From CAYFXE01 sp964347035 (GTDB lineage: Bacteria > Acidobacteriota > Aminicenantia > Aminicenantales > Aminicenantaceae), in contig CAYFXE010000002.1 of assembly GCA_964347035.1 (NCBI GenBank), positions 62,001 through 126,000 of the forward strand: DNA of 64,000 nucleotides. The letters run 5' to 3'. Position numbers and translations under genes: made by a program. Positions 1 to 7,992 of this stretch are shown here, in pieces (position 1 is the stretch's first letter; every line of letters begins with the position of its first letter). The notes beneath the pieces were generated by a model, which worked only from the letters and a program-made list of their open reading frames with translations, searched no databases and was not told the origin of the DNA.

Positions 1-2
1 AC

Positions 3-2051
3 TCGAAATTCGGGTTGAGCCAGGGGTTCGAGGTGTATGACGACTCTCTCGACTTCAACATAGCTGCTAACAACATAAGAACGGAAATCAGAGCAGATAA
101 AGTGTATGCCAAGTTTAGAAGCTGGTTCGAGAAAAACCATGGTCAGAAATTTTTTTCCTGGGTTCACTTCTACGACCCGCACAGCCCCTACGACCCTCCT
201 CCTGAATATAAGTCAAGGTTCAGTGACGATCATTATGATGGGGAAATCGCCTATATGGATGGGTTCGTCGGCCGAATCATCCAAGACCTGAAGTCCAAAG
301 GAATTCTGGATAAAACGTTGATCATCGTTGCCGGGGATCATGGTGAGGCCTTCGGAGAGCATAAAGAATACGGGCACGGTATTTTCTGCTACGAAGAAAG
401 TCTCAAAGTCCCGCTAATTGTCAGTAATCAAGTGATATTTAAGGAAGAGAACAGAGTGATTTCCCAAAGGGTTAAATTAGCAGACATCATGCCGACAGTG
501 CTCGAGCTGTTTGGATCGGACACGCCTCAAAATATCCAGGGAGAAAGCCTAGCGCCGCTCCTGTTTAGAGGAGAGGGAAGTCATGAGACTCAGATTTATG
601 TAGAAAGCCTGTTCGGGAAAGAAGACATGGGGTGGGCTCCCCTGACAGGAATGATTCTAGGCGATCATAAATACATCTCGCTGCCGACTCCTGAATTGTA
701 TGATTTAGCGAGCGACTCTGAGGAGAGGACTAATCTTTTTGAAGTGAAGACGGCTCTCGCCAAAGAAATCGATGAAAGACTGAGTCAGTATATTCAAGTC
801 CAGGCAGAATCCGGAACCGGGACTCGAAGGTCGCTGACAGCAGCGGATAGAGAAAGATTGGAGTCCCTGGGCTACGTCTCTCCTTTTTCCGAAAAGTCAA
901 AAAGAGAAATAGACCCTAAAAACGGAATCGATCTGTTGAATGATGTCCTTGCCGTCAAGGAGCTCATTGATGAGGGAAATCTAGAGGAGGCCAAAAAGAA
1001 GCTGCCCGATCTCCTGGAATCGGAAAAAGGAGTCGGGATCCCTCCGTTTTACGATAACCTAATCAACATGTACCGAGATCAGGGGGACATGGACAAGGCG
1101 ATTCAGATCTTGGAAAAAGCCGTCCAACAGTTTCCGGCGAAAAAAAGATTCCGGGTCAACCTGGCCCTGTTCTATCTTGAGGCAGGCAAAGTTCAGGAGG
1201 CCGAAAGGCTGAGCTTAGCTATAGTCGACGAATATCCCGATGTTGCCCAAGCCCACAGCCTCCTCGCCTTGATATATAAAGGAAAGGGGGAGCTCGAAAA
1301 GGCTGTTTCTTATTATCTGAAGGCAAGGGAGATTGAGCCCGCCAATGTCTTGCTCAACCTGAATCTGGCCGAGGTAGAGTTAGAAAGAGGAACTCGGCTC
1401 AAAGCTGTCGAGCTGCTTGATTCACTCGTCCAAAACGATGTGCTGATGGAAGAACCCGACAGCTCGAAAGTGAGGATTCGGCTGGGGGTTTTATTGGCGA
1501 GAGGAGGCGAGTATGAGCGGGCCATCGATCTCTTCTTAAAAATCATTGGAAATAACAATGCTGATGCCGAGGTCTGGACTCATCTAGGTCTATCCTACTT
1601 CAACAAGGGAGATCTCGAAAAAGCCCAGGTTGCCTACGACGAGGCTCTGAAGTTGGACAGCAAAAATGCCTTGGCTCTGAGCAGTTTGGGAACACTCAAT
1701 CTTTCTTTATTCAGGGCCGAGAAAAACAGAGAATACTATAATCAGGCCCTTAACTTCTACCAGAGAGCCATCGAGACCGACCCGAATCTGGCCTCTGCTC
1801 ACAACGGGATTGCTGTTGCCTACAGGTTTGCTAACAAGAATGAGTTGGCCGTTTCTCACTGGAAGAAAGCCATCGAAGCGAAGCCGGACTTTACCAACGC
1901 CTACATCAACCTTGGTATAACGTTGATTAACTTGAGACAAAAAGAAAAAGCTCTCGAGTACCTCCACCGCTGCCAGGAGAAATACTTCTCCCGTATGAAC
2001 CGTGAAGATCAAAAACAACTCCTTGAATTAATCGCCGAAGCCAAGAACTAG
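3..2051 (+). CDS. Sulfatase-like (alkaline phosphatase superfamily) hydrolase with C-terminal TPRs, 5' truncated by window edge
   Basis: The reading frame is open to the left edge. Codons before the first possible start (TTG at 15) encode S-K-F-G, which aligns with the interior of the paralogue at 5845-7971 (DSRFGLTQGFDVYDD). The N-terminal ~150 residues, including the nucleophile region, therefore lie outside the window. What remains is the second half of the catalytic domain, with the metal-binding stretch DHGEAFGEHKEYGHG at about residues 110-124 of the visible part, then about eight TPR units from roughly residue 300 to the end. The family hydrolyses sulfate or phosphate esters. TPRs suggest a scaffold role on or beyond the inner membrane. 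The fold is clear from the paralogue; the substrate is unknown. It is followed by a 730-bp intergenic region that starts the TonB receptor unit. Confidence 0.85.
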   Translation, partial: SKFGLSQGFEVYDDSLDFNIAANNIRTEIRADKVYAKFRSWFEKNHGQKFFSWVHFYDPHSPYDPPPEYKSRFSDDHYDGEIAYMDGFVGRIIQDLKSKGILDKTLIIVAGDHGEAFGEHKEYGHGIFCYEESLKVPLIVSNQVIFKEENRVISQRVKLADIMPTVLELFGSDTPQNIQGESLAPLLFRGEGSHETQIYVESLFGKEDMGWAPLTGMILGDHKYISLPTPELYDLASDSEERTNLFEVKTALAKEIDERLSQYIQVQAESGTGTRRSLTAADRERLESLGYVSPFSEKSKREIDPKNGIDLLNDVLAVKELIDEGNLEEAKKKLPDLLESEKGVGIPPFYDNLINMYRDQGDMDKAIQILEKAVQQFPAKKRFRVNLALFYLEAGKVQEAERLSLAIVDEYPDVAQAHSLLALIYKGKGELEKAVSYYLKAREIEPANVLLNLNLAEVELERGTRLKAVELLDSLVQNDVLMEEPDSSKVRIRLGVLLARGGEYERAIDLFLKIIGNNNADAEVWTHLGLSYFNKGDLEKAQVAYDEALKLDSKNALALSSLGTLNLSLFRAEKNREYYNQALNFYQRAIETDPNLASAHNGIAVAYRFANKNELAVSHWKKAIEAKPDFTNAYINLGITLINLRQKEKALEYLHRCQEKYFSRMNREDQKQLLELIAEAKN

Positions 2052-2113
2052 TTTCCTCTTAATTCAAATTAATCCCGCATTTGGTTTTAGAGAATATCAT
2101 TCCCTCTCCATTC

Positions 2114-2286
<173 letters not shown>

Positions 2287-2371
2287 CTGAGATAAGACTA
2301 GATTCCCCCTACCTGCCTGCACGATTCCAGGCTTCGAAGGGATGATATACGCTCGTGTCTGTATTTTGAGC

Positions 2372-2401
2372 AAATTTCATGCGATTTAATGAATGAAATT
2401 T
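2372..2401. repeat. Inverted repeat, 9-bp arms
   Basis: AAATTTCAT at 2372-2380 is repeated inverted as ATGAAATTT at 2393-2401, with a 12-bp spacer. It lies directly against the first TAGACA motif upstream of the TonB receptor promoter. It could be a protein-binding site or chance in AT-rich DNA. Confidence 0.4.
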
Positions 2402-2505
2402 AGACAAATTCCTTCGTATATTGATTATTCCAAATAATTTCAGTAACTTAGAGTCTTTTCATCCCTTCTTTTTGCTGGGTTATGTATAAAAAATAGACAA
2501 ATCCC
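2399..2505 (+). promoter_or_regulatory. Two putative activator half-sites (TAGACAAATTCC type)
   Basis: TTTAGACAAATTCC at 2399-2412 and AATAGACAAATCCC at 2492-2505 match the motif found upstream of the sigma-54 promoters at 10156 (ATTAGACACTTTTCC) and 13284 (TTTAGACAATTTTCC). The nearer site ends 47 bp before the -24 element. This is the usual position for a sigma-54 enhancer, but the protein that binds is not known. Confidence 0.55.
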
Positions 2506-2552
2506 TCCTTCAGTATCTGTATTCCCCTGAGGAAACCCTCTATGATCACGGT

Positions 2553-2568
2553 TGGCATAATTTTTGCT
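2553..2568 (+). promoter_or_regulatory. Sigma-54 (-24/-12) promoter for the TonB receptor unit
   Basis: TGGCATAATTTTTGCT matches the RpoN consensus TGGCACG-N4-TTGCW, with GG and GC exactly 12 bp apart. Transcription would start near 2580 and give a leader of about 205 nt before the receptor gene. Confidence 0.8.
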
Positions 2569-2691
2569 CAATAGAGGTCGATGTTCATGTTCCAGCGGAG
2601 AAGTATCAAACCAGATTTATTGCAGGTGTTCGAACCCAAAGAAACAGGACACAAGAGAAAAAAAAAGAAAAAGAAGAGAAAGGAGGTGAAT

Positions 2692-2718
2692 ATGAAAAAG
2701 GACAAAAAAAATAGGTGA
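2692..2718 (+). CDS. Putative leader mini-ORF (8 aa)
   Basis: An ATG at 2692 follows a near-perfect Shine-Dalgarno AAAGGAGGTGA with normal spacing and opens a frame of eight codons (MKKDKKNR) before TGA. It lies in the leader downstream of the sigma-54 promoter. The strong ribosome site makes translation plausible; the peptide itself may only have a regulatory role. Confidence 0.4.
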   Translation: MKKDKKNR

Positions 2719-2741
2719 GCCAAAAAGAGGAGTATATATCA

Positions 2742-2789
2742 ATGACTTATTCAAAAAATTCTCATTACCAAGAAAGGAGGAAAAATTGA
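2742..2789 (+). CDS. Putative leader mini-ORF (15 aa) overlapping the TonB receptor start
   Basis: An ATG at 2742, preceded by GAGGAG, opens a frame encoding MTYSKNSHYQERRKN. Its TGA stop (2787-2789) overlaps the TTG start of the receptor (2786-2788). The codons AGG AGG within it also form the receptor's Shine-Dalgarno. This arrangement would couple translation of the receptor to the mini-ORF and is consistent with the receptor using the weak TTG start. Confidence 0.45.
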   Translation: MTYSKNSHYQERRKN

Positions 2790-5731
2790 AGAAAGCTATA
2801 CTTTTGATCATTGTTCTAATCCTGTTTCTCTTCCTGTCATGGGATTTCGTTGCTGCTCAGGAGTTTGGTTCTATTAAAGGCGTTGTGAAGGATGCTGACG
2901 AAGCCCCTCTTCTTGGTGTGACGGTGACTCTAACCGGGTCTAAGATTGCGACGATGACCGACATCACTTCAGAAGGAGGACATTTTCGGTTTTTGAAACT
3001 CCCTGTGGCCAGTGACTATACACTCAAGATCCAGCTACCTGGGTTTAAAACCATCACGAGAGAGAAACTAAGAGTATCTTTCGCGAAAGACGTCATCCTG
3101 AACATCACGATGGAGATGGCCGAGATCATGGAGGAGATCACAGTTATCGGAGAAGCTCCTGTCATCGATACCAAGAGGGCCGAGGTTGGAGTGAACGTCA
3201 CTCAAGAAATGCTCATGCAGCTTCCCACAGCCAGGAATCCCTGGGTGATGATGGATGTCATTCCGGGTATGCTGGTGGATAAATCCGATGTCGGAGGAAA
3301 TGAAGCCGGGCAACAGTCGACGTATTACGGCCATGGCACTGATATGGATGACAGCACCTGGAGTGTCGATGGCGCGAACATCACGGATAATTCTGCCCTT
3401 GGGTCTGCACCCGCCTATCTCAACCTGGCCAGCTACGAGCAAGTTCAGGTCAACTACGGAAACAACGACATCAAGTCTCAGACGGGCGGTGTCCAGATCA
3501 ACCTCGTCAGCAAACGGGGTGGTAACAGGTACTCGGGGACGTTTTATCTGGATGTCGAGAGGAACGCCTGGCAGTCAGATAACGTTTCAGAAGAACTGAA
3601 GGATATCGGTTACACTGCAGCTGGAATCAACCGCCTTTATCTCTACGGCGCCAATTTCGGTGGACCAATCATCAGAGATAAAGCCTGGTTCTATGCTTCA
3701 TGGGGAATCCAGGATATAGACGGTTTGACTCTGGCAGGAACATCGGACAAGACCTGGCTGGCCTCTGGCTATGCCCGGTTGGATTTTCAGTTCACTCCCA
3801 CCACGCGGGCCAATTTCTTTGTCGAGTATGACAACAAGCAAAAATGGAACAGGCCATGGATCGGTGCCACTTTGCAGAGTTCTGAAACTATGTGGAACCA
3901 GACGGGACCTAACTATCTTTGGAAAGGAGAGGTGGACCAGATCTTCGGAAACCTGCTGCTCAACACAAAATTCATCTATACAAATGGAGGGTTCGCCTTG
4001 GCCCCCGTTAACCCGCATACCTCTGATGGTTCTGGCGATTACATGGTTTGGGAATATTACCCGACCTTTTACATGACCGGAAACACTATCAGCGTTGATA
4101 CGGACAGAAACCAGAAAAATCTCAACCTCAATGGTATCTATTTCGCCGAGAATCTCCTGGGCGCTGAGCATGAATTCAAGTTTGGGGTGGATTATGTGAG
4201 CGCCACGACCTACTCCCTGACTGCGTTTGAAAGCGATGTCTGGCTTGCTGACTATGGACCTGATGATAGTCTCCCCTCTGGAAAATGGATGGAGGCATGG
4301 CTGGTCAGAGATTACATCGTAAATTATTACTTCCAGCGGTTTTCTGCCTTTCTCCAGGATACGATCACCTTAGGTCGCCTCACCCTGAACCTTGGAGCCA
4401 GGTATGACCGGGAACTATCGAAAGTGAAAGATCTCGAAATCCCGGCCAACATGCTGTTTCCCGAATTCATGCCCGCCGTGAGCCTGGATGAGTTTGATCC
4501 TGGAATCGCCTGGAATGTCATTTCCCCAAGAATCAGTTTGACTTACGACCTGTTCGGCAACGGGAAGGATGTCATTAAACTGGCTGTAGCTCGTTACGGG
4601 ACTCAATCTGGAAACAACATCGCTGATTTTATCAACCCCGTGGGCTGGACCGAGGTCGATCTGCTCTGGCAGGACTTAAACGCCGATAGCCGTATTACCT
4701 CAGATGAACTCTTCGGGTATGATTGGGATACAGGGGAGTTGAGAGATCGCAACAATCCTGATTTCTGGCTGTTTTACGACGGCCTCGATCCTAATGACCC
4801 GACATCCATCAAAGCCTTGAACCAGTTTGATCCGGATTACAATACCCCGCTGCTGGATGAGCTCACTCTCTCTTACGAAAAAGAACTTCTTCCTGACCTC
4901 GCTACCCGAGTCGAGTTTTTCTACAAGAAAAGGCACCACCAGGACTGGATCAGGAAAATGGAAATCGACGGAACACTCGAGACCGAAGATAACTATTATG
5001 TCGCCGGTCATGACGAAACCACAGGTTACGACTACTACGGCCGTGATGAATTCTTTCCTTACAGGTACATGACAAATCATGACAAAGCCTTTGACCGCTA
5101 CCTGGCTGGACAGCTGGTTGTCAGCAAGAGGCTGTCTAACAAATGGATGTTGAACGGCTCGTTCACCTGGTCTGACTGGAGAAGATACTACAAGGGTGAA
5201 TACCTCGGAGTTATGGACTATGAAATGATAGCCGAAGAGATGGAAGTCGGATTAAACAACGAGGAATATTTCGACGGCGGAGTGGTGGCTGTGGAAAGCT
5301 CCGGTTCCGGAGTAGAAAATGTCTGGCCCAATTCCAGATGGCAGTTCAAACTCTCTGGCCTCTATCAGTTACCCTATGGATTCAACGTCAGCGGTGTTTT
5401 TGCAGCTCGTGAGGGATACGTCAGGGCCACCCATGTTATGATTCAGGTTCCAGGAATAGGGCAGGAAGAGATCTACGGAAATCCCGATGGCAGTCAAGGA
5501 AAATTCGGAGACCAGCGGCTGCCCAATCATTATGTGCTCAACCTGAGGTTGGAGAAATCCTTCAGGATTTCCGACACTTCAACTGTCGCTGTCGCTGCTG
5601 ATGCCTTCAACGTGTTAAACTCGGCTCATCCCTTACAGCAAGAGAATCGCATCACCGCCGATACGTTCGGACAGAGTTTGTTACTCCTCAGCCCGAGAGT
5701 CTTCAGATTCGGAATACGGTTCAGCTTCTAA
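2786..5731 (+). CDS. Oar-like TonB-dependent outer-membrane receptor with N-terminal carboxypeptidase-regulatory-like domain
   Basis: The 981-aa protein begins with a Sec signal peptide (KKAILLIIVLILFLFLSW, about residues 2-25). A carboxypeptidase-regulatory-like beta domain follows (about 28-110: SIKGVVKDADEAPLLGVTVTL). Then come the plug (about 115-250, with SVDGANITDN and VNLVSKRGGNRYSGT-like segments) and a beta-barrel ending in the C-terminal phenylalanine FRFGIRFSF. Such receptors import bulky ligands across the outer membrane with TonB energy. A calcium-loop-like segment, DLNADSRITSDEL, lies at residues 630-642 in a predicted surface loop. The start is TTG at 2786 with GAAAGGAGG upstream; no ATG fits the signal peptide. 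It is driven by the sigma-54 promoter at 2553, ends at a strong terminator, and is followed by sulfatase-like and GWxTD genes. The ligand cannot be told. Confidence 0.92.
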   Translation: MKKAILLIIVLILFLFLSWDFVAAQEFGSIKGVVKDADEAPLLGVTVTLTGSKIATMTDITSEGGHFRFLKLPVASDYTLKIQLPGFKTITREKLRVSFAKDVILNITMEMAEIMEEITVIGEAPVIDTKRAEVGVNVTQEMLMQLPTARNPWVMMDVIPGMLVDKSDVGGNEAGQQSTYYGHGTDMDDSTWSVDGANITDNSALGSAPAYLNLASYEQVQVNYGNNDIKSQTGGVQINLVSKRGGNRYSGTFYLDVERNAWQSDNVSEELKDIGYTAAGINRLYLYGANFGGPIIRDKAWFYASWGIQDIDGLTLAGTSDKTWLASGYARLDFQFTPTTRANFFVEYDNKQKWNRPWIGATLQSSETMWNQTGPNYLWKGEVDQIFGNLLLNTKFIYTNGGFALAPVNPHTSDGSGDYMVWEYYPTFYMTGNTISVDTDRNQKNLNLNGIYFAENLLGAEHEFKFGVDYVSATTYSLTAFESDVWLADYGPDDSLPSGKWMEAWLVRDYIVNYYFQRFSAFLQDTITLGRLTLNLGARYDRELSKVKDLEIPANMLFPEFMPAVSLDEFDPGIAWNVISPRISLTYDLFGNGKDVIKLAVARYGTQSGNNIADFINPVGWTEVDLLWQDLNADSRITSDELFGYDWDTGELRDRNNPDFWLFYDGLDPNDPTSIKALNQFDPDYNTPLLDELTLSYEKELLPDLATRVEFFYKKRHHQDWIRKMEIDGTLETEDNYYVAGHDETTGYDYYGRDEFFPYRYMTNHDKAFDRYLAGQLVVSKRLSNKWMLNGSFTWSDWRRYYKGEYLGVMDYEMIAEEMEVGLNNEEYFDGGVVAVESSGSGVENVWPNSRWQFKLSGLYQLPYGFNVSGVFAAREGYVRATHVMIQVPGIGQEEIYGNPDGSQGKFGDQRLPNHYVLNLRLEKSFRISDTSTVAVAADAFNVLNSAHPLQQENRITADTFGQSLLLLSPRVFRFGIRFSF

Positions 5732-5756
5732 GCTGATTTTACTCCATTCATCCCGG

Positions 5757-5790
5757 GCCCCTTCCGCTTCGGCGGAAGGGGCTTTTTTTT
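5757..5790 (+). terminator. Rho-independent terminator after the TonB receptor
   Basis: A perfect 11-bp GC-rich stem (GCCCCTTCCGC at 5757-5767 pairing with 5772-5782) with a TTCG tetraloop is followed by eight T residues. Confidence 0.95.
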
Positions 5791-5844
5791 GGCCTGTATC
5801 GATGCTAAAATTTGGATGTTCTGAGTGAGAAAGTAAATTTTAAA

Positions 5845-7971
5845 ATGAGAAGAAATTTTCGATTTCCTGTTCTGTTTATCATCTTGATTGTTTTCTTGGT
5901 TTCTGTTCTTGGATTCTCGAAGACAGATGTCAAAAAATCAAAGTACAATTTATTGATAATCACCATCGATACCTTAAGGCCGGATAGACTGAGCTGTTAC
6001 AACACAAAAAATGTTGAGACACCGAACATCGATAAGATTGCCCAGAGAGGAGTTCTGTTTACCAAGGCCTTTGCCCATACGCCGACAACCCTGCCTTCGC
6101 ATACCAACATTCTCCTCGGGACAACGCCTCTTTATCATGGGATCCACGACAACTCGAATTTTATCGTCGACGAGGAATTCCTGACCTTAGCCGAACATTT
6201 AAAAAGTCATGGTTACGCCACTGCAGCCTTCGTTGGAGCCTTCCCGCTGGATTCGAGGTTCGGTTTGACCCAGGGCTTTGACGTTTACGATGACAATTAC
6301 GGAAGCAAGAGCCATCAGGAATTTTCTTATGTAGAGAGGAGAGCCGAAGTCGTTATCGACAAAGCCTTAGATTGGATACAGGAGAGGCAGAATCCCTGGT
6401 TTCTGTGGGTTCACTGCTTCGATCCTCACCAGCGGTACGATCCTCCAGAGCCTTTCAAAAGTCAATTTCGAGGCCGCGCCTATGACGGAGAAGTGGCCTA
6501 TGTGGACCATGCCTTAGGGCGATTGTTCGGCCTCCTTCAAGAAAAAGAGCATATGGATGAAACACTGATCATTTTCACTGCCGACCATGGCGAAGCTTTA
6601 GGGGAGCACGGGGAAAAGACACACGGGTATTTTGCCTACAACGCAACGATATGGGTTCCTCTGATTGTGTATTATCCGGGCCTCACACCAGGTCATGTCC
6701 ATCAACCCGTCTGTCATGCGGATATTTTCCCCACGGTCTGTGATATCCTGGGATTAGAAAAACCTTCCTTTCTCCATGGACTCTCTCTTTTACCCTTGAT
6801 GGAAGGGAAAAAACTGGACAGCAGGATGATTTATTTCGAATCTCTGTATCCTTATTACACCCGAAGCTGGGCACCGCTCCGGGGTTTTATCCAGAGTAAC
6901 GAAAAATACATCGACTCTCCGATCCCTGAATTATATAACCTGGAAGAAGACTTTGATGAGCATGAAAACCTTGCTCAAACAAAAACCCTAAGTCAGTACA
7001 GCAAGAGACTTTCAAGATTAATCGAGGAACAGGTATATGCTGATAAAAAAAAGACCACGAAACGAGTCGATCGAGAGGCCCTCGAGAAGCTTAAGAGTCT
7101 GGGCTACGTTTCTGGTACCCAAAGCCCCCCAAAAAAAAGCTTCACTGAGAAGGATGACCTGAAAACCCTTCTTCCTTATCAAAACAAATTGATGGAGGCC
7201 ATGCGGGCCTATGACGGCGCTCGTTTTGAAGAAAGTATATCCATCTTAAAAAACATCATTAAGGAAAGAAAAGATCTCTCTCAAGCCTACTCTCATCTGG
7301 CCACAGTCTATAAAGAACAAAGAAGATTACAAGAGGCGATGGACATTCTCGAGCAAGGATTGGAAAACAATCCAGAGAGCTACAGGATCATCGAAACCTA
7401 CGGGATCATACTCACTGAAGCCGGAGAGTATGATCGGGCACTCGAGATCCTCCAGGATGGTTTGAAGTACATTGATTATGATCCTGAGATATGGAATTAT
7501 CTGGGAGTGGCCTACTGGAAAAAGGGAGACTTCCAGAATGCCCATGAGGCCTTCCAGAAGGTTCTGGCATTGGACGACAACTACTCCATCGTTTTTAATA
7601 ATCTTGGGTCTCTGTATCTATCTCAGTCTTTAAAAACTAGAAATGTCGATGATCTAAGACAGGCCATCCGGAATTTTAAGAAAGCCATAGAACTCGATCC
7701 CGGGTATGCAGAGGCGTACAATGGCTTAGGAAGTGCTTACGGAAATGCTGGGAATTTGGAGGCAGCGATTCAAAGTTGGGAAAGAGCCCTAGAACTCAAG
7801 CCGGATTATGATTTTCCACTTTATAATCTCGGGCTTTCCTATTTAAGCAAAGGGAACAAAAGCAGAGCTTTGGGCTATTTCGACAGATATAAAGCAAAGC
7901 ATTACCAAAGGCTTTCCTCTGAAGAGAAGAAAAAACTCGACGACCTCATCCAGAGATGTCAGGATAGATAA
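5845..7971 (+). CDS. Exported sulfatase-like (alkaline phosphatase superfamily) hydrolase with C-terminal TPRs
   Basis: The ATG at 5845 fits the signal peptide MRRNFRFPVLFIILIVFLV; a frame-extending TTG lies at 5812. The catalytic domain opens with LLIITIDTLRPDRLSCY (metal-binding aspartates). It has TPTTLPSHTN at the nucleophile position and DHGEALGEHGEKTHG further on. The sulfatase signature CxPSR is absent. A threonine occupies the position, as in phosphoesterase or phosphoethanolamine-transferase branches of the superfamily, so true formylglycine sulfatase activity is doubtful. From about residue 425, six or more TPRs follow, ending IELDPGYAEAYNGLGSAYG. The nearest paralogue is the gene cut by the left edge. 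The GWxTD gene starts 21 bp downstream, so the two are probably co-transcribed. Product family is certain; substrate is unknown. Confidence 0.88.
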   Translation: MRRNFRFPVLFIILIVFLVSVLGFSKTDVKKSKYNLLIITIDTLRPDRLSCYNTKNVETPNIDKIAQRGVLFTKAFAHTPTTLPSHTNILLGTTPLYHGIHDNSNFIVDEEFLTLAEHLKSHGYATAAFVGAFPLDSRFGLTQGFDVYDDNYGSKSHQEFSYVERRAEVVIDKALDWIQERQNPWFLWVHCFDPHQRYDPPEPFKSQFRGRAYDGEVAYVDHALGRLFGLLQEKEHMDETLIIFTADHGEALGEHGEKTHGYFAYNATIWVPLIVYYPGLTPGHVHQPVCHADIFPTVCDILGLEKPSFLHGLSLLPLMEGKKLDSRMIYFESLYPYYTRSWAPLRGFIQSNEKYIDSPIPELYNLEEDFDEHENLAQTKTLSQYSKRLSRLIEEQVYADKKKTTKRVDREALEKLKSLGYVSGTQSPPKKSFTEKDDLKTLLPYQNKLMEAMRAYDGARFEESISILKNIIKERKDLSQAYSHLATVYKEQRRLQEAMDILEQGLENNPESYRIIETYGIILTEAGEYDRALEILQDGLKYIDYDPEIWNYLGVAYWKKGDFQNAHEAFQKVLALDDNYSIVFNNLGSLYLSQSLKTRNVDDLRQAIRNFKKAIELDPGYAEAYNGLGSAYGNAGNLEAAIQSWERALELKPDYDFPLYNLGLSYLSKGNKSRALGYFDRYKAKHYQRLSSEEKKKLDDLIQRCQDR

Positions 7972-7992
7972 ATATTCAACAGGGATAGGATC

